Assembly (NCBI RefSeq): GCF_023715485.1
Contig: NZ_JAMBOF010000007.1
Location: forward strand, 124,001-188,000
Origin: Mesobacillus subterraneus
Lineage (GTDB): Bacteria > Bacillota > Bacilli > Bacillales > Cytobacillaceae
DNA length: 64,000 bases
Direction: 5' to 3'
In this document: piece after piece, positions 8,623 to 17,762 of the stretch
How positions within the stretch are numbered: the first letter of the stretch is position 1
Layout: the number at the start of each line of letters is the position of its first letter
Made by a program: the position numbers and the translations under genes
Notes under the pieces: generated by a model
What the model saw: the letters and a program-made list of their open reading frames with translations, nothing else
The model's database searches: none
What the model was told of the DNA's origin: nothing

Positions 8623-9309
8623 ATGAAAAGCATGTTGATCATAGAAGATGAACAAACGATTTCAAGAGTGTTGGCGGTTTACCTTAAGCATGAAGGCTAT
8701 GAGGTCATACAGGCCTTCGATGGAAAGGAAGGTCTCAATCTATTTACACAGCACCAGCCAGATCTTGTTCTGCTGGATGTGATGCTTCCGGAAATGGACG
8801 GCTGGGATGTTCTAAAGGAAATCCGCAAAATCAGTTCTTGCCCGGCCATCATGCTGACTGCCCTTGGGGACATTGACTATCGTTTAAAAGGGCTGAACCA
8901 GGGAGCGGACGATTATATTTCCAAGCCTTTCATTGGAGAAGAAGTCGTTGCCAGGGTAAATGCCGTACTGCGCCGTTCATCCCAGGTACTTGAAACGGAA
9001 AATATGAAGCAGTTTGGTAGCCTGAAAATCAATGCGGATTCACATGTGGTTACGGTCGGTGGCGAGAAAGTTATCTTAACCCCTAAGGATTTAAGCTTGC
9101 TGATTTTCTTAGCAGAAAGGCCAAATCGAACCTTTACACGGGAAGACTTGATTGAAAATGTGTGGGGGATGGATTATGACGGAAGTGACCGTGCAGTAGA
9201 CCTATCGATAAAAAGGATCCGCCAATCACTGACAGATTGGCCTGCATCGCAAGGTGAAATCCGGACACTAAGAGGATTGGGGTATCAGTTCAGTGTTTAC
9301 GAGAAATAA
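8623..9309 (+). CDS. OmpR/PhoB-family response regulator
   Basis: Two-component response regulator of 228 residues. The receiver domain (about 1-120) shows the acidic pair EDE near residue 7, the phospho-accepting Asp in LVLLDVMLPEMDGWD, a Thr in LTALG and Lys in ISKPF. The winged-helix DNA-binding domain (about 130-228) ends with DLSIKRIRQSL and LRGLGYQF. The ATG at 8623 has GGGAGGG 6 nt upstream. The stop overlaps or nearly touches the kinase gene, so the two form an operon. The inducer is unknown; the genomic neighbour suggests control of the secreted repeat protein. Confidence 0.9.
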   Translation: MKSMLIIEDEQTISRVLAVYLKHEGYEVIQAFDGKEGLNLFTQHQPDLVLLDVMLPEMDGWDVLKEIRKISSCPAIMLTALGDIDYRLKGLNQGADDYISKPFIGEEVVARVNAVLRRSSQVLETENMKQFGSLKINADSHVVTVGGEKVILTPKDLSLLIFLAERPNRTFTREDLIENVWGMDYDGSDRAVDLSIKRIRQSLTDWPASQGEIRTLRGLGYQFSVYEK

Positions 9310-9322
9310 AGGACCAATAACA

Positions 9323-10702
9323 TTGCTGAGGTATTGGACAACAAGGTATCTTATCACCCTAATCGCCGGGCTCATTCTGCTTGCTGCGGGTTCGATGTGG
9401 TGGATTAAGCAAACTACCCTGGAAAACCGATTGAATTTAATGGAATATCTGGCTGTAGAAACAGCAGACCGCTTCGCTCAATCCAATAATAAAAATGATG
9501 ATTTTGACCGTTTTGACCGCAGGCTAGAAGATCGGGCCAGAATCCTGCAAATGGAAAATCAGCCGCAGCTTTTCATTACTGATTTGGAAGGGAAGGTTTT
9601 AAATCCCGGACCAATGCGAGGAGAAGGCGGTCCGCACCATCTTTCAAGGGAAGTTCCTCCGGAGGTTTTTGTAAGTGATGATACCATAAAGAAGTTAGTT
9701 GTTAATGGTGAGAATGTCTACACAGTGAAGTCACCTATTATGATCGATGATAAGCAAAATGGATGGGTTGTCGTTATGCAAAAAGCCAATGAGTTAACTG
9801 ACGTCAACCAGGAATACCGTTTGTTGATTATTTTATTGGTGGGGCTTGGTTTGCTGGGATGGGTTGTCATTTATTTTCTGACTAAAAAAATCCTGGAACC
9901 GATTCAGGCAGTGGCCCGGGCAGCTGCTCAGGTACGAGAAGGGGATTATGACATCATTTTGGATTCAGATCCCAAAGAGCTTGAGATTCATGAACTTGTT
10001 ACTTCTTTCAAAGAGATGGCCAACCGCCTTACTCAACTTGAGCAGATGCGTGCAGAGCTGCTGGCGGGGGTGACGCATGATTTGAAGACGCCGGTTACTT
10101 CCATTAGCGGCTTGGTCCAGGCGGTGCGGGATGGAATCGTAACAGGTGAGGAACGTGAGGAGTTTTTGGACATCACGTTAAAGGAAGTCCAAAGATTGCA
10201 GACCATGATTTCAGACTTGCTGGACTTCAATTCCTTAGCTGCCGGCGGATTCACGATCCGGACAGAAGATTGCGATATGAATAAGCTTGTCCAGGATATC
10301 GGAAGACAATGGCAGGTAACGCATGAGGCGGTTGATATGAAGATCATTACACCTGATCACACCATCCATGCCATGACCGACCCGCTTCGCTTACAGCAAA
10401 TCATGATTAATTTATTAAATAATTCTTACCAGGCTCTAGATTCAGAAGGCTCTATTTCCATCATTCTTTCAAAGGGGAGAATCGATGTAAAAGACACGGG
10501 TTCTGGGATTCCAGAAGCTGAGAAAGCGCTGGTGTTTGAAAGGTTCTTCCGGGGTGAGAAGAAAAAACTCAAAGTCAGGGGGCTGGGGCTTGGCCTGCCC
10601 TTCAGCAAAATGCTTGCCCGCTCCATGGGGGCAGATTTGATTTTAAAGGAAAGCACCCATCGAGGTACAACATTTTCCATCGTGTGGAACCATACGGAAT
10701 AA
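9323..10702 (+). CDS. Sensor histidine kinase partner of the OmpR-type regulator
   Basis: Membrane sensor kinase. TM1 lies near the N-terminus (LITLIAGLILLAAGSMWW), followed by an extracytoplasmic sensor of about 130 residues, TM2 (LLIILLVGLGLLGWVVIY), HAMP, a HisKA domain with the phospho-accepting His in GVTHDLKTP, and a HATPase domain with NLLNNSYQAL, KDTGSGIP and GLGLGLPFSK. I prefer the TTG at 9323 because AAAGGA lies 9 nt upstream. A GTG at 9293 would overlap the regulator gene by 17 nt but has no well-placed ribosome binding site. The ligand is unknown. Confidence 0.88.
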   Translation: MLRYWTTRYLITLIAGLILLAAGSMWWIKQTTLENRLNLMEYLAVETADRFAQSNNKNDDFDRFDRRLEDRARILQMENQPQLFITDLEGKVLNPGPMRGEGGPHHLSREVPPEVFVSDDTIKKLVVNGENVYTVKSPIMIDDKQNGWVVVMQKANELTDVNQEYRLLIILLVGLGLLGWVVIYFLTKKILEPIQAVARAAAQVREGDYDIILDSDPKELEIHELVTSFKEMANRLTQLEQMRAELLAGVTHDLKTPVTSISGLVQAVRDGIVTGEEREEFLDITLKEVQRLQTMISDLLDFNSLAAGGFTIRTEDCDMNKLVQDIGRQWQVTHEAVDMKIITPDHTIHAMTDPLRLQQIMINLLNNSYQALDSEGSISIILSKGRIDVKDTGSGIPEAEKALVFERFFRGEKKKLKVRGLGLGLPFSKMLARSMGADLILKESTHRGTTFSIVWNHTE

Positions 10703-10775
10703 AACAGAGGGCTGTATTTCTTTGCAGCCCTTTTAGGTTTTGAGATAAGTAAGTATAAAATTTCACTTCGAGAAA

Positions 10776-10895
10776 TGTCCAGCTTCAGCGCCTAGCCCCT
10801 CGAGTCGCTTCGGACCGTCCAATAAAGTCAAAGAACGACTTCACCGGTCGGCCCTCCTGCGCTTGTCGGGGCTGATCAAGGCGCTTCAGCTTTTC
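10776..10895. repeat. GC-rich intergenic repeat, family A (full copy)
   Basis: The element runs from TGTCCAGCTTCAGCGCCTAG to GGCGCTTCAGCTTTTC and has self-complementary ends (AGCTTCAGCGC / GCGCTTCAGCT-type). From memory this family is dispersed in many Bacillaceae genomes. A shortened relative lies at 39651-39700. It overlaps the last codons of the UvrC-like gene. Confidence 0.7.
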
Positions 10896-11943
10896 TTATG
10901 AGTAATTCTTTTATTGCGTTCTCCAGCTCGCAACCGCCATCCAGCGATTTATCTGGAATGACGATGAATTTGGCATTGCTGCTGTTCAGATAGCTATAAA
11001 TGATTTGTGCTTCATCCAGCTCTGCTTTGCCGATCATGACAGGCTCATAGTGTTCGCTCTCATGAAAACTGGCAAGGATGCGTGCTTTTATTTCCTCAGC
11101 CAGCTGCTCTGCCATTCTATATATCTCATCAAATATGACCTTATGCCCCTTAATCAAGAAGAGCTTCAAAGTGAGATCATCCAGCCATTCGATTACCGCA
11201 ATATTTTTATTTCCTTCGGTAAATTGGACGACGTTTTCCTTATATAAAAGGATGGAGAGGGATTTGATATAATTCCTGTACTTCGCCGCTTCCTCAAATT
11301 GATAGTTACTTGAGGCTTGCTCCATTTTCTGCTCTACTTTCTCTAGAATCTCAAGATCAGTGCCTTGCAGCAGGGAGACGAACTTATCTGCGATTTCATT
11401 GTACTGACTGACCGCAGTTCCCCCTAGACACAAACCATTGCATCTGCCAAGCGTGTAATTCAGGCAAGGTGAACCCTTGAGGGGATGCAGGCAATTGATT
11501 TTAAAAGATTCCTTCAAGTGCTCGATAGCCGTTTTTACATAAATCGGGCTTGTGTAAGGACCAAAGTAGAGTGTTCCTTCATTAGCTTTTTCAGGAACAA
11601 TAGAAATCTTCCGATATGGCCCGTCCATTTTCACTGCGATATAGGAATAGGGAAGGTGGCTCTTCATTCTTCTATTGAACAGAGGCTTTAATTCCTTGAT
11701 TCGTCTGCATTCATGGAGGAAAGCTTCGAATTCCGTATCGGTATGTTCAATTTCAAAATCATCAATGTTTGCGACCATCTTCTTGATCTTCTGGGGATGG
11801 GCAGTGGAGTTTTGAAAATAGCTTTGAACCCGCTTCTTGAGGCTCTTTGCTTTCCCCACGTAAATCACGGTTCCCGTTTGATCCTTCATCAGATAAATGC
11901 CTGGAGTCATAGGAAGGTTTTTTACCTTATCTTTCAGATTCAT
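10876..11943 (-). CDS. Half-length UvrC homologue: GIY-YIG nuclease with UVR domain
   Basis: The 355-residue protein matches only the N-terminal half of UvrC. The GIY-YIG nuclease domain has GIY at residues 15-17 and YVG at 28-30. A Cys-containing region follows (CLNYTLGRCNGLCLG), then a UvrB-binding UVR helix pair (QMEQASSNYQFEEAAKYRN region). It then stops without the RNase H-like 5' nuclease and helix-hairpin-helix domains. This resembles Cho-type repair nucleases, which cut only 3' of a lesion. The ATG at 11943 has AAGGAGAG at 7-nt spacing; an upstream ATG at 11976 has none. The last codons and the stop come from repeat family A. Confidence 0.82.
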   Translation of the reverse strand: MNLKDKVKNLPMTPGIYLMKDQTGTVIYVGKAKSLKKRVQSYFQNSTAHPQKIKKMVANIDDFEIEHTDTEFEAFLHECRRIKELKPLFNRRMKSHLPYSYIAVKMDGPYRKISIVPEKANEGTLYFGPYTSPIYVKTAIEHLKESFKINCLHPLKGSPCLNYTLGRCNGLCLGGTAVSQYNEIADKFVSLLQGTDLEILEKVEQKMEQASSNYQFEEAAKYRNYIKSLSILLYKENVVQFTEGNKNIAVIEWLDDLTLKLFLIKGHKVIFDEIYRMAEQLAEEIKARILASFHESEHYEPVMIGKAELDEAQIIYSYLNSSNAKFIVIPDKSLDGGCELENAIKELLIRKAEAP

Positions 11944-12218
11944 ATTTCCACTCTCCTTGCTTTTCAGATTCCCCATCTATTAGAAATAACTAAATTTTAA
12001 AACTCTCGTATATCTTCATATTTTAGCATGAGGGAGGATGATCGCGCTTTAACTGTGCAAAAACTGTCTTATGGTAGATTTGTTTCCGCTTTCTTTCACT
12101 ATCTCGCCCATATGCTTGCAAATCGATTCAAAGCCCTTGAATCTCAATTCAGGCATGTTACCATAGTTACCGTTGAGAAAAATGCGAACGGAAATAAATG
12201 ATTATGAGGTGAATGCGG

Positions 12219-13061
12219 TTGTTAAAACATAAAAAAGTAGCTTTTATAGGTGCCGGATCGATGGCGGAAGCGATGATTTCAGGTGTAGTCAAGTCTGGCA
12301 AAATGCGCGCGGAAAATGTTTATGTGACAAACAAGAGCAATGCAGCGAAACTGGAGCGTTTGGAATCCAGATATGGAATCCATGCGATGCCACAGGCTGA
12401 ATTGCCTTATGGTGATATCGATATGTTTATTTTAGCGATGAAGCCAAAAGGGGCGGCAGGAGCACTTGCGACTTTGAAGGATCACTTATTGCCGGGGCAG
12501 GTGGTTGTTTCAGTACTGGCAGGCATTTCGACAGGTTTTATGGAAGAAAACCTGAATGCTGGCCAGCAGGTTGTCCGTGTCATGCCGAATACATCCAGCA
12601 TGATCCAGGAATCAGCGACGGCCATCTCACCAGGAAAACATACGACAAATCAGAACACTGAGGACGTAAAAGAACTATTAAACAGCTTCGGCAAAGTGTT
12701 CTTGATCGAAGAGGAGCAAATGGATGTCTTTACGGGACTTGCCGGTAGCGGTCCTGCTTATTTCTACTACTTGATGGAGCATATGGAACGCGTGGGCAGG
12801 GAAAATGGCATGGACGAAAAAATGGCCCGCGAAATCATTGCCCAGACGATACTGGGTGCGGCGAAGATGATCATCGAAAAGGATGAAACGCCAGAGGTCC
12901 TCAGGAAAAATGTGACCTCACCGAATGGAACGACCGCATCCGGGCTGAACGCATTAAGGAAATACAATGGCGGAACGGCCATTTCGCAGGCAGTCAACCA
13001 TGCCACGAACCGCTCGAAAGAAATCAGTCGAGAGCTGGAAGGAATCCTTGTTCCGTCCTAA
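12219..13061 (+). CDS. proC: Pyrroline-5-carboxylate reductase
   Basis: Catalyses NAD(P)H-dependent reduction of pyrroline-5-carboxylate to proline, the last step of proline synthesis. The 280-residue protein has an N-terminal Rossmann fold (VAFIGAGSMAEAMISG) and the C-terminal family signature NVTSPNGTTASGLNAL. Bacilli often carry several paralogues (ProG, ProH, ProI), so the symbol is generic. I prefer the TTG at 12219 because TGAGGTG lies 7 nt upstream; the ATG at 12213 is too close to that site. It is monocistronic, with its own terminator. Confidence 0.9.
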   Translation: MLKHKKVAFIGAGSMAEAMISGVVKSGKMRAENVYVTNKSNAAKLERLESRYGIHAMPQAELPYGDIDMFILAMKPKGAAGALATLKDHLLPGQVVVSVLAGISTGFMEENLNAGQQVVRVMPNTSSMIQESATAISPGKHTTNQNTEDVKELLNSFGKVFLIEEEQMDVFTGLAGSGPAYFYYLMEHMERVGRENGMDEKMAREIIAQTILGAAKMIIEKDETPEVLRKNVTSPNGTTASGLNALRKYNGGTAISQAVNHATNRSKEISRELEGILVPS

Positions 13062-13071
13062 GGAATAAAGA

Positions 13072-13110
13072 AAAAACGCTCCCGGCGAAAAAGCCTGGAG
13101 CGTTTTTGAG
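13072..13110. terminator. Bidirectional terminator proC / membrane protein
   Basis: An 11-bp stem (AAAAACGCTCC / GGAGCGTTTTT) flanked by A- and T-tracts lies between two convergent genes. Confidence 0.9.
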
Positions 13111-13115
13111 TCAGC

Positions 13116-13592
13116 TTAGAAGAATCGATAACGGTTGGCTCTTTCGAACAAATACTGTACTCCATATAATAAATAAGCTTTATAGTGCAGGTAAAAAAAG
13201 AACTGAAGGTGGCTCAACTTGTTCAGTCGGATGATTCTAAATCTCTTTAGGACATCAATGAAAAAGAACGCAAAAAACCCGTCAGCAATCGCATTCAGCA
13301 TGATAAACTTCTTAAAATTGCCGTATGAAATTTTAAGGAGCCACATAGAAAGAGGCATGTAAGGACCTACACTAAAAGGAAGTTCATCCCTAAAGAATGA
13401 TTTTCGCTTATTATAAAACTTCCACCAATTCCTCTTGTGGCCATACATATGATTGAAAATCTCAAACACGACCACAAAGATCCCAGCTACAGAATAACGC
13501 TTAAAGCTGCGTTTTCCAATGAATAATAAAGATAACCACGGTATGGAAATTAACGCTATATTAAATAAAAAGTGCCTCTTTGAAATCATCAT
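13116..13592 (-). CDS. Integral membrane protein, possibly CBO0543 family
   Basis: A 158-residue protein with about four hydrophobic segments and an aromatic- and basic-rich sequence (ISKRHFLFNIALISIPWLSL near the start). It resembles small Bacillus membrane proteins annotated as CBO0543 family; this recall is not verified. Three consecutive ATG codons (13595, 13592, 13589) follow GCAGGAGT, and the middle one has the best spacing. No partner gene or function is apparent. Confidence 0.65.
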   Translation of the reverse strand: MMISKRHFLFNIALISIPWLSLLFIGKRSFKRYSVAGIFVVVFEIFNHMYGHKRNWWKFYNKRKSFFRDELPFSVGPYMPLSMWLLKISYGNFKKFIMLNAIADGFFAFFFIDVLKRFRIIRLNKLSHLQFFFYLHYKAYLLYGVQYLFERANRYRFF

Positions 13593-13797
13593 CATTTCAC
13601 TCCTGCTTTTCAACTCTTCTTTTAAATTGTCCAACTTATTGGAAAAATAATCCGATATTTAAGAGAAACTTGGAAAAGTTCGTCAAACAGGCTAACAGTA
13701 AGGCATATTCCTTTAAGGGTTTTATTTTTAAAGAATTATTGAAAAATTGGCACTCCTTGACATATAATCACTTGAAGACATTAAAGGAGATTCCCAG

Positions 13798-15521
13798 ATG
13801 ATACGAAGATTTTTTACATATTACCGGCCTCACAGGAGGTTATTTATCATTGATTTCAGCAGTGCGGTCATTGTTGCGCTGCTTGAGTTGGCTTTTCCGC
13901 TTGCTGTGCAATGGTTCATAGATACGCTTTTGCCGGGCGGGAACTGGAATATGATTGTCGGAGTGAGCATTGGTTTGCTTTTGCTTTATGTTATTAGTAC
14001 ATTCCTTCAGTTTATCGTCAATTATTGGGGTCACAAGCTTGGGATCAATATTGAAACCGATATGAGACAACAGTTGTTCCAGCACGTCCAAAAGCAGTCA
14101 TTCCGCTTTTTTGACAATACGAAAACGGGCCATATCATGAGTCGGATTACGAACGATCTTTTTGATTTAGGGGAACTTGCCCATCACGGTCCAGAGGATT
14201 TGTTTATTGCCGCGATGACGTTCGTTGGTGCGTTCTGGATCATGCTTACGATTAACGTCAAACTGGCTCTGATTACAATGATCATTGTGCCATTTCTCAT
14301 CTGGCTGATTACGTATACGAATCTGAAGATGAACGCTGCCTGGAAGAATATGTACAGTGATATTGCTGATGTTAATGCGAGAGTTGAAGACAGCGTTTCC
14401 GGGATCCGTGTCGTGCAGTCTTTTACGAATGAAGATTATGAGATTAAGAGATTCACAACGAACAACCGCAAGTTCCGCCAGGCTAAATTGACAGCCTATA
14501 AGGTCATGTCATTCAGTGCTTCCAGTATTTATATGCTGACAAGGCTGATGGTACTCGTCGTCCTTGTATATGGCGCATGGCTCAGCTTCCAAGGTACCTT
14601 GAGCTATGGTGAACTCGTCGGTTTTTCGTATTGTATGTCAACGTCTTGTTTAAACCAATCGATAAAATCAGTGCCATCCTTGAGCTCTATCCGAAGGGAA
14701 TGGCAGGATTTAAACGTTTTACCGAACTGATGGACCAGGATCCGGATGTAGTCGATCGGAAGGATGCTATCGAAGTGTCCCACTTAAAAGGAAATATCGA
14801 ATTCCGAGATGTGACATTCAGCTATGATCAAAACAAGCCGGTTTTAGACAGGATCGACCTGAAGATCATCCATGGCGAAACGGTCGCTTTTGTCGGGCCA
14901 TCCGGAGCAGGGAAAACAACGATCTGCTCATTGATTCCCCGATTTTATGATGTAAAGAGCGGCGGCATCTATATTGACGGCATGGACATTCGCGATATGA
15001 CGAAAAAATCACTGCGCTCCCAGATTGGGATTGTCCAGCAGGACGTGTTCTTATTTACAGGAACTCTTCGTGAGAACATTGCTTATGGTTCCCTTGAAGC
15101 CACGTTTGAGGATATTGTCAGGGCTGCAAAGCAGGCTCATCTTGAGGACTTCATTGCAGCATTGCCTGATGGCTATGAAACTCAAATCGGCGAGCGAGGC
15201 CTCAAGTTATCAGGAGGGCAGAAGCAGCGTATTGCCATAGCTCGTATGTTCCTTAAGAATCCGCCAATCCTGATTTTAGATGAAGCAACATCAGCATTAG
15301 ACACCGAGACAGAAAGAATCATTCAAAAAGCGCTGGCGGAGCTCTCGAAGAACCGGACAACGCTTGTCATCGCTCACAGGCTGGCAACGATCAGAAGTGC
15401 CGACAGGATTGTCGTCGTGACGGAGGATGGCATAGCTGAAGAAGGCAGCCATGATGAGCTGATCCAAAAGGGTGGAATCTTCGCCAACCTTCATAAGGTA
15501 CAGTTTGAGACTTCTATCTAA
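13798..15521 (+). pseudogene. ABC exporter half-transporter (membrane plus ATPase), frameshifted
   Basis: This is one homodimer-type ABC exporter gene in two frames. The first frame, 13798-14730, encodes an ABC-type-1 membrane domain of about 275 residues after an ATG with AAAGGAGA. The second frame, entered around 14625 and ending at 15521, continues the last membrane helix (LYVNVLFKPIDKIS) and encodes the ATPase with Walker A GPSGAGKTT, signature LSGGQKQR, Walker B ILILDEATSA and H-loop IAHR. Adding one T to the five-T run at 14622-14626 would restore a 574-residue protein of normal length. Everything else is intact, so the alternatives are a sequencing error, a very recent mutation or slippage. 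Confidence 0.8.
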
Positions 15522-15597
15522 AAGTTGGTTTATTTTTCCTTGTGTTTTGCTATTATGGAAATAGATAGTCCAAAATGATCATGCTGAGGTGATGTAA

Positions 15598-15822
15598 ATG
15601 ACAGATATGGTTATGTACATAATGATCTTTTCGATTCCGCTCGTCGCCATCGTCACAAGTCATTATCAAAAGATAGCCAAAATCAAACACAACATGATTA
15701 AAGACGAAATAGAACTCGAAAGACTTAAGCATGAAAACTACCTGCTTGAAACCGAGAAAATGAAAATCGAGCTGAACCGGATGAAACTTGAAAGTCCTCT
15801 AGAAAATACGAAGATCCTGTAG
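15598..15822 (+). CDS. Small membrane-anchored coiled-coil protein, 74 residues
   Basis: One N-terminal membrane helix (MYIMIFSIPLVAIVTSHY) is followed by a charged helix with heptad pattern (IELERLKHENYLLETEKMK). GAGGTG lies 7 nt before the ATG. Its small size and topology suggest a regulatory or scaffold peptide. It may follow the frameshifted exporter gene in one transcript (76-nt gap). Function not recognised. Confidence 0.7.
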   Translation: MTDMVMYIMIFSIPLVAIVTSHYQKIAKIKHNMIKDEIELERLKHENYLLETEKMKIELNRMKLESPLENTKIL

Positions 15823-15831
15823 TTACCAAAG

Positions 15832-15856
15832 CCCCTCTTTTTAGAGGGGTTTTTTC
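15832..15856 (+). terminator. Terminator after coiled-coil protein gene
   Basis: CCCCTC / GAGGGG stem with a 6-nt loop and TTTTTT run directly after the gene. Confidence 0.85.
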
Positions 15857-16012
15857 AGAGTAAGCATATAGGAAAAGCTAAATAAAATATAAAAGAGAGT
15901 GTGTTTATCATATAGGAGCCACGGCTGTTAATATTTCTATTATTATTAACAGTTGAGGAAAATTGATAGACCAGGTCTCAAATGCACATTCATAACTTGG
16001 GGGAATACTATA

Positions 16013-16327
16013 GTGGATACATTTCTGATGTATGGAAGCTATTATGGATCGATTGCGGTCATTGCCGTTCTTGCTGTATTTTTATTTATTAAAGCACAAT
16101 CTATTAAAATGAAAAATAAAAGCTTATCCTATTTTATTTTATGTCTTGGTCTGAATATCCTTACAGCCCCCATTGCATTTTTCATTGGGGGGATGGCTAC
16201 GGATTCACCAGAGAGTAATTACTTAGATTTTGTCAAAGGGTTCCTATTCATTCAGATGATTCCCTTTATGATGCTGATCATCAGTGCATTGATACTATTA
16301 AAAAATAAAAAACAAATGAAAGCATAG
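16013..16327 (+). CDS. Small integral membrane protein, 104 residues
   Basis: Three predicted membrane helices: SYYGSIAVIAVLAVFLFIK near the start, a central SYFILCLGLNILTAPIAFF and a C-terminal IQMIPFMMLIISALILL. The preferred start is the GTG at 16013, which has TTGGGGG about 10 nt upstream; a TTG at 15953 would add 20 residues but lacks a clear site. Followed by a terminator. Not recognised. Confidence 0.6.
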   Translation: MDTFLMYGSYYGSIAVIAVLAVFLFIKAQSIKMKNKSLSYFILCLGLNILTAPIAFFIGGMATDSPESNYLDFVKGFLFIQMIPFMMLIISALILLKNKKQMKA

Positions 16328-16347
16328 CTCAAAACTACTTTTTCTCG

Positions 16348-16375
16348 AACCCTCAATTATGAGGGTTTTTTCTTT
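16348..16375 (+). terminator. Terminator after small membrane protein gene
   Basis: AACCCTC / GAGGGTT stem with a 6-nt loop, followed by TTTTTCTTTTTTT. Confidence 0.85.
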
Positions 16376-16424
16376 TTTTAAAAAATGGTTAAAAATCCCT
16401 TGTTAAATTTCGTGAAATATTATA

Positions 16425-16450
16425 TAGTACATTACAACAGTAATGCACTA
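16425..16450 (+). promoter_or_regulatory. Operator of the GntR/YtrA-type regulator
   Basis: Inverted repeat TAGTACATTA / TAATGCACTA with a 6-nt spacer and one mismatch, located 27 nt before the regulator start and overlapping the likely promoter. YtrA-subfamily regulators typically repress their own operon from such long palindromes. Confidence 0.65.
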
Positions 16451-16476
16451 TGTGACCTGTTAGAGGAGGTACGGCA

Positions 16477-16860
16477 TTGATCCTTAATTCAGATAGTATG
16501 AAACCAATTTACGTCCAGATTGCTGAGTGGCTGGAAACAGAGATCCTCAGCGAGAGTATCAAAGCGGATGAGAAGGTTTATTCCCAATACCAGCTTGCGG
16601 AAATGCTGAACATCAATCCGGCGACAGCGGCAAAAGGATTGAATATTTTAGCGGACGAAAACATTCTTTATAAAAAGCGGGGACTTGGGATGTTCGTATC
16701 TGCGGATGCGAAGAAGATTATCTCAGTGAAACGGAGGAACCAGACATTGAAGTCATTGGTGGCAGAATTGGTGAGGGAAGCTGAGCACCTCCAGGTGACG
16801 GAAGAGGAATTGATCACGATGATCCAGGAAGCCAAACGGGAAATGAAGGGGGATACATGA
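16477..16860 (+). CDS. GntR-family regulator, YtrA subfamily
   Basis: A 127-residue repressor with an N-terminal winged helix-turn-helix (MKPIYVQIAEWLETEILS, QYQLAEMLNINPATAAKGL) and only a short C-terminal dimerisation helix pair, the size and shape of the YtrA subfamily. The start is a TTG with GAGGAGG 7 nt upstream. The stop overlaps the ABC ATPase start (ATGA), so it is the first gene of a four-gene operon that it should regulate through the palindrome just upstream. YtrA-type operons often respond to cell-wall-active compounds; that is inference here. Confidence 0.88.
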   Translation: MILNSDSMKPIYVQIAEWLETEILSESIKADEKVYSQYQLAEMLNINPATAAKGLNILADENILYKKRGLGMFVSADAKKIISVKRRNQTLKSLVAELVREAEHLQVTEEELITMIQEAKREMKGDT

Positions 16861-17762
16861 TGAGTGTGCTGGAGTTTGATTCGGTAACGAAAACTTACGG
16901 GGAAAAGAAAGCCTTGGATTCCCTCACCTTTACACTAGGGGAAAACAAAATTACCGGGCTCATTGGCAGGAACGGTGCAGGGAAGACGACCATGCTGAAG
17001 ATTGCTGCAGGATTCATGAGCGAAAGTTCTGGGGAAGTCAGGGTGTTTGGGAAGCATCCATTCAATAACCTAACGGTGTCTGCCAACTTGATTATGATTG
17101 ATAATGATATGAATTTGCCTGCAGCACTAAGCCTTGAGGAACTGTTAGAAGCAGCAGCAAATTTTTACCCGAACTGGGATATGAAGCTGGCAAGGAATCT
17201 ATTCGATTATTTCTCACTGCACCCTAAGCAGACGCATGCTGGGTTGTCGAAGGGAATGAAAAACACCTTCAACGCGATTATCGGACTCGCCGCCCGCTGT
17301 CCGCTGACTATTTTCGATGAACCAACAAACGGAATGGATGCTGGAGTAAGGAAGGATTTTTACCGGGCGCTCTTGAAGGACTATATCGCCAATCCACGGA
17401 CCATCATCATCTCAAGCCATCATCTGAACGAGGTGGAGGATATCCTTGAAGACATACTGCTCCTGAAGGACGGAAAGCAATTTTTGCATATGCCGGTTGA
17501 AGAGCTTAGGGAGTATGCGGTCGTCGTCAGCGGGAAAGAGGAAGCCGTCAACAGCTGGCTTCGCGGCCATGAGGTGTTCCATAAGAGTGAAGTGAGCTTC
17601 GGCCGCACGTTCGCGGTCATCCGCAATGATCTTTCCGATGAGCAGATCGCTGCGGCAATGAAAATGAGCCTCGAATTCTCGACGATATCAAACGAGGATC
17701 TCTGTCTGTATTTAACGAGCCAGGAGAAGGGTGGGATTGATGATGTATTTAACAAAGGTTAG
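16857..17762 (+). CDS. ABC transporter ATP-binding protein (YtrB-like)
   Basis: A 301-residue ATPase subunit with Walker A GRNGAGKTT and Walker B LTIFDEPTN. The signature loop reads LSKGMKN instead of the canonical LSGGQ, a variant common in YtrB/CcmA-like ATPases. The H-loop is in ISSHH. The last 90 residues form a C-terminal extension. Translationally coupled to the GntR regulator by a 4-nt overlap and to the membrane subunit downstream. Confidence 0.88.
   Translation: MMSVLEFDSVTKTYGEKKALDSLTFTLGENKITGLIGRNGAGKTTMLKIAAGFMSESSGEVRVFGKHPFNNLTVSANLIMIDNDMNLPAALSLEELLEAAANFYPNWDMKLARNLFDYFSLHPKQTHAGLSKGMKNTFNAIIGLAARCPLTIFDEPTNGMDAGVRKDFYRALLKDYIANPRTIIISSHHLNEVEDILEDILLLKDGKQFLHMPVEELREYAVVVSGKEEAVNSWLRGHEVFHKSEVSFGRTFAVIRNDLSDEQIAAAMKMSLEFSTISNEDLCLYLTSQEKGGIDDVFNKG

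Noticed and set aside
13580-13801. 73-codon frame between the membrane protein and ABC exporter genes
   Set aside because: It overlaps the start of the minus-strand gene and the ribosome binding site of the exporter gene; sequence looks like translated AT-rich intergenic DNA.
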